Positions 45,954 through 56,632 are shown, counted from the first letter of the stretch. The stretch is 64,000 nt of DNA from Rossellomorea vietnamensis (GCF_025398035.1 NZ_CP104558.1:4226001-4290000), one strand, 5' to 3'. The notes: a model not told the origin generated them from the letters alone. A program made the numbers and translations.

Positions 45954-46961
45954 ATGTTTGGAACGAAAGATTTAGGGATTGATTTAGGAACTGCTAACAC
46001 ATTGGTGTACGTGAAAGGCAAGGGGATTGTCGTTCGCGAACCTTCTGTTGTGGCACTTCAAACAGATAATAAGCAGATCGTTGCAGTGGGGAATGACGCC
46101 AAGAACATGATCGGCCGTACACCGGGGAATGTCGTGGCCCTCCGTCCGATGAAAGATGGAGTCATCGCTGATTACGAAACGACCGCCACGATGATGAAGT
46201 ACTACATAAAGCAGGCGACACGGAATAAGGGAGCTTTTTCACGAAAGCCTTATGTCATGGTATGTGTACCTTCAGGCATTACAGGGGTGGAAGAAAGAGC
46301 GGTCATCGATGCGACAAGACAAGCTGGGGCACGGGACGCTTACACGATTGAAGAGCCTTTCGCAGCGGCGATCGGAGCGAACCTACCGGTATGGGAACCG
46401 ACAGGAAGCATGGTCGTGGATATCGGTGGAGGAACGACAGAAGTAGCGATCATCTCTTTAGGGGGAATCGTGACAAGCCAGTCGATCCGCGTTGCCGGGG
46501 ATGAAATGGATGATGCGATCATCAACTATATCCGCAAAACGTACAACCTGATGATCGGGGACCGTACTTCTGAGACGATCAAGATGGAAGTGGGTTCTGC
46601 AGGGGATTCAGAAGGCATCGAAGCGATGGAAATCCGTGGACGCGACCTTCTGACAGGACTGCCGAAAACGATTGAAGTAACGGCAGAAGAAATTGCTTCT
46701 GCTCTTCGTGACACCGTATATACGATTGTGGATGCCGTTAAGAGTACGCTTGAGAAGACGCCGCCGGAACTTGCAGCGGACATCATGGACCGAGGGATCG
46801 TACTGACCGGTGGGGGAGCACTTCTTCGTAATCTTGATAAAGTGATCAGCGATGAAACGAGGATGCCGGTGCTCATTGCCGAGGAACCACTGGATTGCGT
46901 GGCAATCGGGACAGGGAAAGCCCTTGACCACATTCACTTATTTAAAACACGTGGAAAATAA
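45954..46961 (+). CDS. mreB: Cell-shape actin homologue MreB
   Basis: MreB forms membrane-bound filaments that guide lateral cell-wall synthesis in rods. It has 335 residues. [15 protein letters not shown] is phosphate loop 1, [13 protein letters not shown] phosphate loop 2 and [11 protein letters not shown] the adenosine loop. The ATG follows AAAGGGAGATACC. The gene heads mreBCD but is separated from mreC by a terminator hairpin. Confidence 0.97.
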   Translation: MFGTKDLGIDLGTANTLVYVKGKGIVVREPSVVALQTDNKQIVAVGNDAKNMIGRTPGNVVALRPMKDGVIADYETTATMMKYYIKQATRNKGAFSRKPYVMVCVPSGITGVEERAVIDATRQAGARDAYTIEEPFAAAIGANLPVWEPTGSMVVDIGGGTTEVAIISLGGIVTSQSIRVAGDEMDDAIINYIRKTYNLMIGDRTSETIKMEVGSAGDSEGIEAMEIRGRDLLTGLPKTIEVTAEEIASALRDTVYTIVDAVKSTLEKTPPELAADIMDRGIVLTGGGALLRNLDKVISDETRMPVLIAEEPLDCVAIGTGKALDHIHLFKTRGK

Positions 46962-46973
46962 TAATTGATCGTA

Positions 46974-47031
46974 AGAGGGGACGTTTCCTTAAGGATGCAA
47001 GGGCAGCCTTAAGGCCGGCCCCATCTTTTTT
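46974..47031 (+). terminator. Terminator between mreB and mreC
   Basis: GGGG..CCTTAAGG pairs with CCTTAAGG..CCCC around a 12-nt loop, then ATCTTTTTT. Partial readthrough would lower mreCD relative to mreB. Confidence 0.78.
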
Positions 47032-47124
47032 CGAAGAACCATGAATATTTTGACGAATGATATCAAATATAAACGATTTTTGATATAGTATTTACTAGAA
47101 TGAGAAAAGGTTGAGGTGTACATC

Positions 47125-48003
47125 ATGCCACAATTCTTCCTGAATAAACGTTTGATCATTCTGCTCGTCAGTGTCATTGTCCTGGTGGGATTAATCGGAT
47201 TTTCTTTGCGGGACCGGGATAGTATCAGCTGGCCGGAGCAGTTTGTGAAAGATATGGTAGGATTCGGACAATCGTTGGTTTCAAAACCAGTCAATTATGT
47301 AGCCGGAGTTGTTGATAACGTTCAAGATCTTCAAAATACATATACAGAAAACGAAAAACTGAAAACGCGTTTGGATGAGCTGATCAAGCTTGAAACAAAA
47401 GTGAAGGACCTGAAACAGGATAACGATGAGTTACGGGCTGTCCTGGATAAGAAGGAGAACCTTCGCGCCTATAAAACGGTTCAGGCAACCGTCATAGCAC
47501 GAAATCCGGATCAATGGCAGGAGCTCATCACCATCGATAAAGGGGAAGTGAACGGGATTCAATCGGATATGGCCGTCATCTCTTCAGCCGGATTGATCGG
47601 AAAGATTAAAAGCGTTAATGAATTTTCATCTACAGTCGAATTGATTTCGACCAATAATACAAAAAACCGGATTTCCACTGTCATCCAAAGTGAAAAAGAG
47701 GATATAAACGGCTGGATTGAAGGGTACGACAGCAAGAAAGAAGAAATCTTGGTGAAGCGGATTTCCAACGATATGAAGGTTGAAAAAGGGTCGAAAGTGA
47801 TGACTTCTGGCCTTGGCGGAGTCTTCCCTAAAGGATTGGTCATCGGTGAAGTGAAGGAAGTCAAGCCGGATCAATACGGCCTGACGCAAACGGCATATGT
47901 GAAGCCTGCTGCTGATTTCTATCATTTAGAGCATGTCATGGTCATCGATCGTGAAATTCAAGGTGTGACGGAAAAGGACACGGTTGAGGAGGAAGAGCAA
48001 TGA
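47125..48003 (+). CDS. mreC: Cell-shape protein MreC
   Basis: MreC is a bitopic membrane protein linking MreB to wall synthases. It has 292 residues: one N-terminal helix (about 9-28), a coiled coil (about 65-110) and a beta-rich extracellular domain. MPQFFLNKRLIILL at 47125 is the start, 8 nt after GAGGTG; the GTG at 47116 overlaps that SD. It overlaps mreD by four bases. Confidence 0.95.
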   Translation: MPQFFLNKRLIILLVSVIVLVGLIGFSLRDRDSISWPEQFVKDMVGFGQSLVSKPVNYVAGVVDNVQDLQNTYTENEKLKTRLDELIKLETKVKDLKQDNDELRAVLDKKENLRAYKTVQATVIARNPDQWQELITIDKGEVNGIQSDMAVISSAGLIGKIKSVNEFSSTVELISTNNTKNRISTVIQSEKEDINGWIEGYDSKKEEILVKRISNDMKVEKGSKVMTSGLGGVFPKGLVIGEVKEVKPDQYGLTQTAYVKPAADFYHLEHVMVIDREIQGVTEKDTVEEEEQ

Positions 48004-48521
48004 TCAGCAGGCTCCTCCTTCCGTTCATGACCTTGCTTTTCTTCTACAGTGAAAGTCTGTTTGTCCATCTTTTTCCCAGTGAAGAGTGGTTCGATCAGAA
48101 AATGATCGTTCCGCATTTCCTGATTATTGTGCTTTTCTTTATTTGTGCGTTTTATCAATACCGGACCGCACTTCTTTATGGATTCATCTTTGGCTTCCTC
48201 TTTGATATTTATTACACTGAAATCAATGGGATCTATTTGGTGTTATTCCCATTTGTCATTTTTCTGTCCCATCAGATGATGAAGGTGTTACATAACAACC
48301 TCTTTGTGTTAGGGATCATAACCCTTGTGAATATTTCTGTTTTAGAGTTTTTGGTTTACGAGATCAACCATATTATCAAGAGGACGGATTTGACGTTCAT
48401 GCAGTTTGTGGACTGGCGTTTGTGGCCGACTTTGGTCCTGAATGTCCTGTTTTATATCATTCTTGCATTTCCATTTAGAAACTACCTTCTGAAGAAACGG
48501 AAAGAGTGGTTGGATGAATAA
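48000..48521 (+). CDS. mreD: Cell-shape protein MreD
   Basis: MreD is a small multi-pass membrane protein of the elongation machinery. It has 173 residues with about five membrane segments. The ATG overlaps the mreC stop (ATGA), so it is coupled. TALLYGFIFGFLFDIYYTEINGIY is the typical family region. minC follows after about 80 bp. Confidence 0.92.
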   Translation: MISRLLLPFMTLLFFYSESLFVHLFPSEEWFDQKMIVPHFLIIVLFFICAFYQYRTALLYGFIFGFLFDIYYTEINGIYLVLFPFVIFLSHQMMKVLHNNLFVLGIITLVNISVLEFLVYEINHIIKRTDLTFMQFVDWRLWPTLVLNVLFYIILAFPFRNYLLKKRKEWLDE

Positions 48522-48605
48522 ATTCCATTAGTAATTTTTTCATAAAAAGAGGAAATGACACTGCTTATGTCGAATTTATAGACGACTGAGGTGAAAAATT
48601 ACGAC

Positions 48606-49286
48606 ATGAATAAGAAGCCAAATGTGATGATCAAGGGAACAAAAGAAGGACTGACCCTTCATCTCAACGATCAATGCTCGTTTCAGGAATTAAAAAAGGA
48701 ACTGGATGATAAGCTGTCTGCCCAATACAGGGAAACAGAAGGAACCCCACTCTTGACGGTCAATATCCAAACAGGCAATCGTTACCTGGAAGAAGATCAG
48801 GTGGAAGAGTTGAAGGATATTGTCAGACAAAAACGCAATTTAGTGGTAAACGAAGTATGGAGTAATGTCATAACGAAAAATGATGCAGAGAAACTCATAG
48901 ATGAACGAAATATCGAAACCCTCACAGGGGTCATCCGTTCGGGACAGGTCATTGAAGTGTCCGGCGATATCCTCGTAGTGGGAGATGTCAATCCCGGGGG
49001 GAAGATCCTCGCCGGGGGGAATATTTACATATTAGGTTCATTAAAAGGGATTGCCCATGCCGGCTGCAATGGAAACGACGAGTCGGTCATCGTGGCTTCG
49101 AAAATGGTCCCATCCCAGCTTCGGATCGCGGATTCCCTGAACCGTGCACCTGACCGGGTGGAGGAAGAGGATGACCGCGAAATGGAATGTGCGTATGTGG
49201 ATGAAAGTGGCCAGATCGTTGTCGATCGATTACAGGTATTGAAGCATCTTAGACCAAATATTACTAGTTTTAAAGGAGGAAGCTAA
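48606..49286 (+). CDS. minC: Septum-site determining protein MinC
   Basis: MinC blocks FtsZ polymerisation away from midcell together with MinD. It has 226 residues, as in B. subtilis, when started at ATG 48606. The SD GAGGTGA is 11-12 nt upstream, slightly far; a GTG at 48591 overlaps it. The C-terminal right-handed beta-helix domain has GDVNPGGKILAGGNIYILGSLKGIAHAG. Confidence 0.95.
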   Translation: MNKKPNVMIKGTKEGLTLHLNDQCSFQELKKELDDKLSAQYRETEGTPLLTVNIQTGNRYLEEDQVEELKDIVRQKRNLVVNEVWSNVITKNDAEKLIDERNIETLTGVIRSGQVIEVSGDILVVGDVNPGGKILAGGNIYILGSLKGIAHAGCNGNDESVIVASKMVPSQLRIADSLNRAPDRVEEEDDREMECAYVDESGQIVVDRLQVLKHLRPNITSFKGGS

Positions 49287-49287
49287 T

Positions 49288-50091
49288 GTGGGTGAAGCGA
49301 TAGTTGTTACTTCAGGTAAAGGTGGAGTGGGAAAGACGACTACTTCTGCCAATGTTGGTACAGCATTAGCTCTACAAGGCAAAAAGGTTTGTCTGATTGA
49401 TACGGATATCGGCCTCAGGAACCTGGACGTGGTGATGGGCCTTGAAAACCGGATCATCTATGATTTAGTGGACGTAGTGGAGGGCAGATGTAAAATCCAT
49501 CAGGCCCTTGTGAAAGACAAGCGTTTTGAAGACAAACTATTCTTACTGCCGGCTGCTCAGACGAGTGATAAATCCGCTGTCAATCCTGAACAGATGAAAA
49601 AGCTGGTACTGGACTTAAAGCAAGACTATGATTATATCATTATTGATTGCCCTGCAGGAATTGAGCAGGGGTATAAGAACGCCGTTGCAGGAGCGGATCG
49701 CGCGATTGTCGTGACTACGCCGGAAATTTCGGCTGTGCGGGATGCAGACAGGATCATCGGTCTTCTGGAGAAGGAGAACATTGAACCTCCGAAATTGGTG
49801 ATCAATCGTATCCGTAATCATATGATGAAAAACGGTGAAATGCTGGATGTGGATGAAATCACCTCCCATCTTTCCATCGATCTTCTTGGAATCGTCGCCG
49901 ATGATGACAATGTGATCAGATCATCGAATAAAGGTGAGCCGATTGCACTTGATTCGACAAGTAAAGCGTCGATTTCTTACCGGAATATTGCGAGGCGGAT
50001 CTTAGGTGAATCGGTCCCGCTGCAATCCCTGGAAGAAGAAAGAACGGGCGTCTTTATGAAAATTAAGAGGTTATTTGGTGTAAAAGCCTAA
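49288..50091 (+). CDS. minD: Septum-site determining ATPase MinD
   Basis: MinD is the membrane-binding ATPase that recruits MinC. It has 267 residues. The deviant Walker A is SGKGGVGKTTT. IGLRNLDVVMGLENR and IIDCPAGIEQG (Walker B) follow, and a C-terminal amphipathic helix (MKIKRLFGVK) mediates membrane binding. The GTG start is directly after the minC stop with SD AAAGGAGGAAG. Confidence 0.97.
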   Translation: MGEAIVVTSGKGGVGKTTTSANVGTALALQGKKVCLIDTDIGLRNLDVVMGLENRIIYDLVDVVEGRCKIHQALVKDKRFEDKLFLLPAAQTSDKSAVNPEQMKKLVLDLKQDYDYIIIDCPAGIEQGYKNAVAGADRAIVVTTPEISAVRDADRIIGLLEKENIEPPKLVINRIRNHMMKNGEMLDVDEITSHLSIDLLGIVADDDNVIRSSNKGEPIALDSTSKASISYRNIARRILGESVPLQSLEEERTGVFMKIKRLFGVKA

Positions 50092-50102
50092 AGATATCGC
50101 CG

Positions 50103-50144
50103 GTCCCGGAAGGTCGCATGATGCGTCCTGCCGGGACTTTTTTT
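50103..50144 (+). terminator. Terminator of minCD
   Basis: GTCCCGG / CCGGGAC outer stem with inner AGG..CGCAT / ATGCG..CCT pairs, then T7. Confidence 0.92.
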
Positions 50145-50155
50145 GAGTTCTTCAT

Positions 50156-50184
50156 GAATATTCTTACGGGACAAGTCATACATT
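50156..50184 (+). promoter_or_regulatory. Sigma-E promoter of spoIVFAB
   Basis: GAATATT (50156-50162) matches the sigma-E -35 fully. After 14 bp, CATACATT matches the -10 at seven of eight positions. The spoIVF operon is a sigma-E operon in B. subtilis. Confidence 0.85.
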
Positions 50185-50304
50185 GTAGCAAAACATGTGT
50201 AATGGAATCTTGGTATGGATCTGACACCCGTTTGCCCATCAGCAGGAATGGACCAAGCCAACCACTGGTTATGAAACAATACCTTATAAGAAGGAATGGT
50301 GTAC

Positions 50305-51081
50305 ATGGGGAATCGAGCGGATGAAATACGGAAGCGGATTGCGAAACGAAAAAAAATGGGAGGATCAGGCTCCGGCGATAATCCGTCATACTTTCTGCCG
50401 ACGGATGAGGAGCGCTATGGAATGGAGCGTCAGACAAGCTTTGAAGGCGGTCCTCCACCGGAAGGGGTCCATCCTCTTTTTAAGAAAGAAACCTTCATGC
50501 TGAAAATACTCGGAGCGGGCATCATGGTGTTGGTGACGGCCATCATGTTCAAAAGCCCTTCTCCGGCATTCACTGACGCAAGAACCGTTGTCATGAAGAC
50601 GATGGATACGGAGTTCCAATTCGCCGCCATATCCACCTGGTATGAAGATCAGTTCGGAAAACCACTTGCTTTATTGCCTGCAAGTAATTCGGGCAAAGAA
50701 TCCGCGTCCGAACAAAGCGCTGAATATGCAAGGCCTGCTTCCGGGAAGGTCGTAGAGAATTTCAAGACCAATGGGCAGGGGATCATGCTTCAGACGGTCC
50801 TTGGTGAGGATGTAACGGCCATGAAGGGAGGTTTGGTTCTATTTGCTGGGAAAAAGGAGGAGCTGGGGAATACGGTGGTCATTCAACATGCGGATAAATC
50901 AGAATCGTGGTACGGCAATTTGGAATCGATTGATGTGAAGCAGTATGAATCAATCAAGAAGGGCTCCCTTGTAGGGAAGGTTTCATCCAGCAGTCAAGAC
51001 GAAGCAACGGGCGAGTTTTATTTCGCGATTAAAATGGGTGATGAATTCATCGACCCGATCCAGGTGATGTCATTTGACTAA
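50305..51081 (+). CDS. spoIVFA: Stage IV sporulation protein FA (SpoIVFA)
   Basis: SpoIVFA holds the SpoIVFB protease inactive in the outer forespore membrane until the SpoIVB signal. It has 258 residues: a cytoplasmic basic and proline-rich region, one membrane helix (about 70-88) and a C-terminal LytM/M23-like domain lacking the metal ligands. ATG 50305 is 9 nt after AAGGA; the ATG at 50296 abuts the SD. It overlaps spoIVFB by eight bases. Confidence 0.93.
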   Translation: MGNRADEIRKRIAKRKKMGGSGSGDNPSYFLPTDEERYGMERQTSFEGGPPPEGVHPLFKKETFMLKILGAGIMVLVTAIMFKSPSPAFTDARTVVMKTMDTEFQFAAISTWYEDQFGKPLALLPASNSGKESASEQSAEYARPASGKVVENFKTNGQGIMLQTVLGEDVTAMKGGLVLFAGKKEELGNTVVIQHADKSESWYGNLESIDVKQYESIKKGSLVGKVSSSSQDEATGEFYFAIKMGDEFIDPIQVMSFD

Positions 51082-51940
51082 TATCCTTTCACTATTGAAG
51101 AAATTTTACGTCCATCCCTTGCTGTGGCTTGTGATCGGGATTGCCATCATGACGGCCCACTTCTTTGAACTGATCCTGCTCCTCGTCATCATCACGATCC
51201 ATGAACTTGGCCATGGGATCATGGCTCAATCCTTTTCTTGGAGGGTGAAAAGAATAGCCCTGTTACCCTTTGGGGGCGTCGCGGAGATGGATGAGCACGG
51301 GAACCGTTCCTTAATGGAGGAGTTCTGGGTGGTGGCAGCTGGTCCCTTACAGCACGTATGGCTCATTGCGGTTGGCTTTGGTCTCTTGGAGTTTGGAGTG
51401 ATCAGTCAGGACACCTTTTCGCTTTTCTTACAATTGAATATGATGGTGCTGCTGTTTAATCTCCTCCCCATCTGGCCATTGGACGGGGGAAAGTTAGTTT
51501 CCCTGCTCCTTGCGACGAAGTTTAATTATTTGAGAGCGTATGAATACACGCTCCTCTTTTCATTTGGATTATTATTATTGTTTCATCTGATTGTACTCAT
51601 AACCGCTCCCCTGCATTTGAATCTGTGGATCGTCCTGTCCTTCCTGTACTTCTCCCTATGGGTCGACTGGAAGCAAAGGAGATATGCGTTTATGAAGTTT
51701 CTATTGGAGAGGTATTACGGGAAGAGTCATCAATTTGTGCAACTGAGGCCGCTGCCGATCGAGAGTGAAGAATCCATCATAACGGTGGTGGAGAGGTTTC
51801 AGAGGGGTGTCAAGCACCCCCTCGTTGTATTCGATAAGGGGGTCGAAGTGGGGAAGCTTGATGAGAACGAACTGCTCCACGCCTTCTTTGCAGAAAAGAT
51901 GACATCAGCCAAAACAAAAGATCTTCTCTACCTTTATTGA
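51074..51940 (+). CDS. spoIVFB: Pro-sigma-K processing intramembrane metalloprotease SpoIVFB
   Basis: SpoIVFB cleaves pro-sigma-K during sporulation. It is a site-2-type (M50) protease of 288 residues. The zinc motif HELGH is at 43-47 and the third ligand Asp137 is in NLLPIWPLDGGK; both numbers are the same as in B. subtilis. A CBS-like domain forms the C-terminus. The TTG start at 51074 lies within the end of spoIVFA, with SD AGGTGATG. Confidence 0.95.
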   Translation: MTNILSLLKKFYVHPLLWLVIGIAIMTAHFFELILLLVIITIHELGHGIMAQSFSWRVKRIALLPFGGVAEMDEHGNRSLMEEFWVVAAGPLQHVWLIAVGFGLLEFGVISQDTFSLFLQLNMMVLLFNLLPIWPLDGGKLVSLLLATKFNYLRAYEYTLLFSFGLLLLFHLIVLITAPLHLNLWIVLSFLYFSLWVDWKQRRYAFMKFLLERYYGKSHQFVQLRPLPIESEESIITVVERFQRGVKHPLVVFDKGVEVGKLDENELLHAFFAEKMTSAKTKDLLYLY

Positions 51941-51979
51941 CGAATGGAGTCGAACTGTATAAAGTAAGGGCATACTGGT

Positions 51980-52005
51980 AAAAGGGTTGGAATCAACCCT
52001 TTTTT
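51980..52005 (+). terminator. Terminator of spoIVFAB, upstream of rng
   Basis: AAAGGGTTG / CAACCCTTT with a 4-nt loop, then TTT. A TTGACG..TATAAA pair (spacer 15) lies just ahead at 51937-51963, so it might also act as an attenuator of rng. Confidence 0.8.
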
Positions 52006-52039
52006 CTTATGAGTTTTTCCGTGGAAAAGAGGTTTCGGT

Positions 52040-53485
52040 ATGGAAGAAATGATTGTACACAGTAAGGGCAGGGAGAAACGGTGGGTACACCGTTCACATA
52101 ATGAAATTATCGGTCTATATACATATCCGCCTGGAGAAGAAAGCTTAACGGGCAATATTTATCTTGGGAGGGTCATCAAGGTCCAAAAGGGACTCGGGGC
52201 GGCGTTCATCGATTTTGGTCAGGGGAAAAATGGATATCTCCATGAAAAGGACTTTCCGCAAAACGTGAAAGCGTATCATGAGGGGAGCGGTCCAACCCCG
52301 ATCGGAAACCTTGTCCATGAAGGGGAAAAAGTCATCGTTCAGGTCTTAAAGGATGAGATGGGGACGAAGGGTGCCAGATTGACCGCAGTCATCGAGCTGA
52401 AGGGTGACCATCTGGTGTACATGCCAAAGGGGTACTATGTGGCGGTATCCAAAAAAGTGGATGATGAAAATCGCAAGGTGTTGAGGCGGTTAGCCCATGA
52501 GTGGAAACAAGGGGGAGAAGGCATTGTGATGCGCACCAACGCCTCAGGGGTGAAAGAGGCAGCATTACAAGAAGAGGTCATCTTCCTGCGGACGCGCTAT
52601 GAGGGTCTTGAGAGGGTGTCCTTGAGGGCGAAGTGTCCGTCCCTCCTGTCCCGGCAGGAAACCTTCTATGAGGATCTCCACGAGTACTTAAAAAAAGGTG
52701 CTGGCGGGAGGATCGTCTTCGATGAGTATGACAGCCTTCTTCAAGTGGAGGAAATGAGCGGTGAGGGAATCAGGGAGAAGTGGAAATTTGAGCTTTATCA
52801 GGGCCGCGAAAATATTTTTAAACATTATGACGTTTCCTCAGCATGGGAAAACGCACTGAAAAAAATCGTGTGGCTGCCGAACGGGGCCACGCTTATCATC
52901 GAAGCAACGGAAGCGATGACGGTGGTGGACGTCAATTCCGGAAAATTCACCGGGAAAGACAATTTGGAGCAGACCATACTGGAGACGAATAAACTCGCGG
53001 CGGCAGAAATGGCGAAGCAGCTTACCATCCGGAACTTAAGCGGGATGATCCTGATCGATTTCATTGATATGAAAAAGGACAGCCACCGCCAGGAAGTGAT
53101 GGATGCTCTTTCAGAAGCCCTCATTTCAGACCGGCAGCGCACAACGATCGTAGGGTTCACCAAACTCGGGATCCTGGAATTGACGAGGAAGAGGACCCGG
53201 CAGCCCCTTGCAGGGTCCTTGACCCGTCCATGCTCGGTATGTCATGGTACAGGGAGGGAAATGAGTCCGGAGACGATGGCCTTCCAGCTCGAGCGGGAGC
53301 TGTGGGAATGTGAAGGGATGGACGGCTCACGAATTGAAGTGGAAGCGACACGTGAAGTGGCGGATAGTTTTGCTGGGAAACAGGGCATCCATATCGAAAG
53401 ACTCCAGAAAGTATTGAATAAAAAGATCCTGATTCAGGAAATCACTCACACCCATCCTTATTTCAGGATAACAAAGATCGTATGA
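52040..53485 (+). CDS. rng: Ribonuclease E/G family protein
   Basis: A 481-residue RNase G-type endoribonuclease. The S1-like RNA-binding domain comes first (GNIYLGRVIKVQKGLGAAFIDFG). The DNase I-like core has the catalytic Asp in VVDVNSGKF and the second in LIDFIDM. The Zn-link motif is CSVCHGTGR with cysteines two apart. B. subtilis lacks this enzyme and uses RNase Y and J; several other Bacillaceae have it in this place ahead of rplU. The ATG follows AAAGAGGTTTCGGT. It might process 16S rRNA ends or mRNA. Confidence 0.93.
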   Translation: MEEMIVHSKGREKRWVHRSHNEIIGLYTYPPGEESLTGNIYLGRVIKVQKGLGAAFIDFGQGKNGYLHEKDFPQNVKAYHEGSGPTPIGNLVHEGEKVIVQVLKDEMGTKGARLTAVIELKGDHLVYMPKGYYVAVSKKVDDENRKVLRRLAHEWKQGGEGIVMRTNASGVKEAALQEEVIFLRTRYEGLERVSLRAKCPSLLSRQETFYEDLHEYLKKGAGGRIVFDEYDSLLQVEEMSGEGIREKWKFELYQGRENIFKHYDVSSAWENALKKIVWLPNGATLIIEATEAMTVVDVNSGKFTGKDNLEQTILETNKLAAAEMAKQLTIRNLSGMILIDFIDMKKDSHRQEVMDALSEALISDRQRTTIVGFTKLGILELTRKRTRQPLAGSLTRPCSVCHGTGREMSPETMAFQLERELWECEGMDGSRIEVEATREVADSFAGKQGIHIERLQKVLNKKILIQEITHTHPYFRITKIV

Positions 53486-53500
53486 ATTTCTTGAATGTTA

Positions 53501-53530
53501 TTGACAGTATATCGATTTTTGTGATAGGAT
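53501..53530 (+). promoter_or_regulatory. Promoter of rplU-prp-rpmA
   Basis: TTGACA and TAGGAT with an 18-bp spacer; an extended TG precedes the -10. Confidence 0.78.
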
Positions 53531-53536
53531 TCTAAT

Positions 53537-53640
53537 GTTATTGATTGTAGCACCCGTGCTACAACCGCTCATTACAGGTACAAAAGCTTGGAGCCATCCA
53601 ACACCTGTCATTGGCGAGTCTGAGTTTATAAGGAGGTGCG
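53537..53640 (+). promoter_or_regulatory. L21 leader RNA
   Basis: The 5' leader starts with a stem TTGTAGCA / TGCTACAA and contains a second structured element around ACAGGTAC and CACCTGTC. It matches the ribosomal L21 leader of Firmicutes by position and general shape. Its ligand is presumed to be a product of the operon (L21), giving autoregulation. Confidence 0.7.
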
Positions 53641-53643
53641 ATT

Positions 53644-53952
53644 ATGTACGCAATTATCGAAACAGGTGGTAAGCAAATCCGTGTAGAAGCTGGTCAAGCA
53701 ATCTACATCGAAAAGCTGAACGCAGAGCAAGGCGATACGGTAACTTTTGACAAAGTTCTATTCGTTGGTGGTGACGATGTGAAAGTAGGAAGTCCTTTAG
53801 TGGATGGAGCTACTGTAACAGCGAAAGTTGAAAAACAAGGCCGCGCGAAAAAGCTTGTAGTATTCAAATACAAAGCGAAAAAGAACTACCGTCGTAAGCA
53901 AGGTCACCGTCAACCTTACACTAAAGTTGTCATTGACGAAATCAACGCGTAA
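53644..53952 (+). CDS. rplU: Ribosomal protein bL21
   Basis: bL21 is a 50S subunit protein, 102 residues. [18 protein letters not shown] and the basic C-terminal [21 protein letters not shown] are the family signatures. The SD is AAGGAGGTGCG. It starts the conserved rplU-prp-rpmA group. Confidence 0.98.
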   Translation: MYAIIETGGKQIRVEAGQAIYIEKLNAEQGDTVTFDKVLFVGGDDVKVGSPLVDGATVTAKVEKQGRAKKLVVFKYKAKKNYRRKQGHRQPYTKVVIDEINA

Positions 53953-53963
53953 GGCGTGAGATC

Positions 53964-54299
53964 ATGATTAACGTTTACGTAGAGCGTTCCTCCGGGAAAA
54001 GAATCCGTTCTTTCTCCATGGATGGACATGCTGATTTTGCCGAAAATGGGCAAGACATTGTCTGTGCAGGTGCTTCTGCTGTTTCATTCGGCAGTATTAA
54101 TGCCATCATGGCGTTAACCGGTGTGGAACCGTCCATCGAGCAATCCTCTGATGGTGGATTCCTTCGCTGCGTCATCCCTGATGATCTTCCGGAAGAAACG
54201 GAGAGCAAGGTTCAGCTGCTGCTTGACGGCATGTTGATCAGCCTCCAGACGATTGAAAGAGACTATAGTGATTTTATTAAAATAACCTTCAAAAAGTAG
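53964..54299 (+). CDS. prp: Ribosomal-processing cysteine protease Prp
   Basis: Prp (YsxB) removes the N-terminal extension of bL27 in Firmicutes. It has 111 residues. The catalytic His is in DGHADFAENG and the Cys in DIVCAGASAVSF. It is placed between its substrate gene rpmA and rplU, as in other Firmicutes. The SD before it is weak (GGCGTGAG). Confidence 0.95.
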   Translation: MINVYVERSSGKRIRSFSMDGHADFAENGQDIVCAGASAVSFGSINAIMALTGVEPSIEQSSDGGFLRCVIPDDLPEETESKVQLLLDGMLISLQTIERDYSDFIKITFKK

Positions 54300-54311
54300 G
54301 AGGTGGAACAG

Positions 54312-54602
54312 ATGTTAAGATTAGACCTTCAGTTTTTTGCGTCCAAAAAAGGAGTAGGTTCGACTAAGAATGGTCGTGACTCTATCTCAAAGCGCCTTGG
54401 TGCTAAGCGTGCAGACGGTCAAATGGTTTCTGGTGGATCAATTCTTTACCGTCAACGCGGTACGAAAATTTATCCAGGCCTAAACGTCGGCCGTGGCGGC
54501 GACGATACACTTTTCGCTAAAACCGACGGTGTTGTTCGTTTCGAACGCATGGGTCGTGACAAGAAAAAAGTGAGCGTATACCCAGTTGCGAATGAAGCTT
54601 AA
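54312..54602 (+). CDS. rpmA: Ribosomal protein bL27 with cleavable extension
   Basis: bL27 reaches into the peptidyl-transferase centre. It has 96 residues from ATG 54312, with SD AGGAGGTGG; a GTG at 54303 is part of that SD. The N-terminus [18 protein letters not shown] holds the Prp cleavage site, LQFFA-S, so the mature protein begins at the Ser or nearby. [12 protein letters not shown] and [15 protein letters not shown] are family blocks. Confidence 0.97.
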   Translation: MLRLDLQFFASKKGVGSTKNGRDSISKRLGAKRADGQMVSGGSILYRQRGTKIYPGLNVGRGGDDTLFAKTDGVVRFERMGRDKKKVSVYPVANEA

Positions 54603-54619
54603 TCGCATATCTTTAACGA

Positions 54620-54657
54620 AAACTCTAACCGACTTTCGGTTAGAGTTTTATTTTTAT
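54620..54657 (+). terminator. Terminator of rplU-prp-rpmA
   Basis: AAAACTCTAACCG / CGGTTAGAGTTTT, 13 bp with a 5-nt loop, then ATTTTT. Confidence 0.92.
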
Positions 54658-54736
54658 AAAGGTATGACGACTCTTATCCGATTTCCATTCACCATACACC
54701 AATTTCACAGAAACAATATACGCATGACGCCCATCT

Positions 54737-54765
54737 TTGATATACTTACAGGTAGCACTTAAGTA
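54737..54765 (+). promoter_or_regulatory. Putative promoter of spo0B-obg
   Basis: TTGATA and TAAGTA with a 17-bp spacer, 14 bp before the spo0B start; the leader would be very short. Confidence 0.4.
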
Positions 54766-54778
54766 TAGGAGTTAGATT

Positions 54779-55309
54779 ATGAGCGAAAATTGGGGTGTAG
54801 TCGAGGCGTTAAGGCATGCCCGCCACGACTGGATGAATGATTTGCAATTAATTAAAGGGAATCTGGACCTTGGCCGTGTGGAGCGGGCGAACCAGGTCAT
54901 CGAGGAAATGGTTCTCGTTGCGCAGAATGAATCAAAGCTTTCGAATGTGAAGCTGCCATTATTGGCAGAATGGATTTTAACCTATAATTGGTCAAGACAT
55001 TTGATTAAGCTGGATTTTGAAGTCCTTCGACTCGAGCCTCATCGGCTTGAAGACAAAAGGCTTTACAATTGGTGCAAGGAGTTTCTGGAATTCCTTGAAT
55101 CAAATGTAATGAACAATGTAGAAAATCAATTATCCATTATACTTGACATTACTAAAGAACAATCCCGTTTTATATTTGATTTCACAGGTATACTAAAGAG
55201 TACAAGCTTAGTGGAAGACTGGATCAAAAATCAACAATCAAACGGAGAAAATATAGAATTAGAACAACTTCAAGAAGAGGTTCTTGTCGTTCATGTTATC
55301 GCTGAATGA
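54779..55309 (+). CDS. spo0B: Sporulation phosphotransferase Spo0B
   Basis: Spo0B passes phosphate from Spo0F to Spo0A in the sporulation phosphorelay. It has 176 residues. ARHDWMNDLQLIKGN carries the phosphorylated histidine, His16 by this numbering, in a helical-hairpin dimerisation domain; the C-terminal half is a degenerate kinase-like domain. The start follows ATAGGAGTTAGATT. obg follows in the same unit, as in B. subtilis. Confidence 0.93.
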   Translation: MSENWGVVEALRHARHDWMNDLQLIKGNLDLGRVERANQVIEEMVLVAQNESKLSNVKLPLLAEWILTYNWSRHLIKLDFEVLRLEPHRLEDKRLYNWCKEFLEFLESNVMNNVENQLSIILDITKEQSRFIFDFTGILKSTSLVEDWIKNQQSNGENIELEQLQEEVLVVHVIAE

Positions 55310-55330
55310 TTGAAGCGATTGCAGTGATAA

Positions 55331-56632
<1,302 letters not shown>

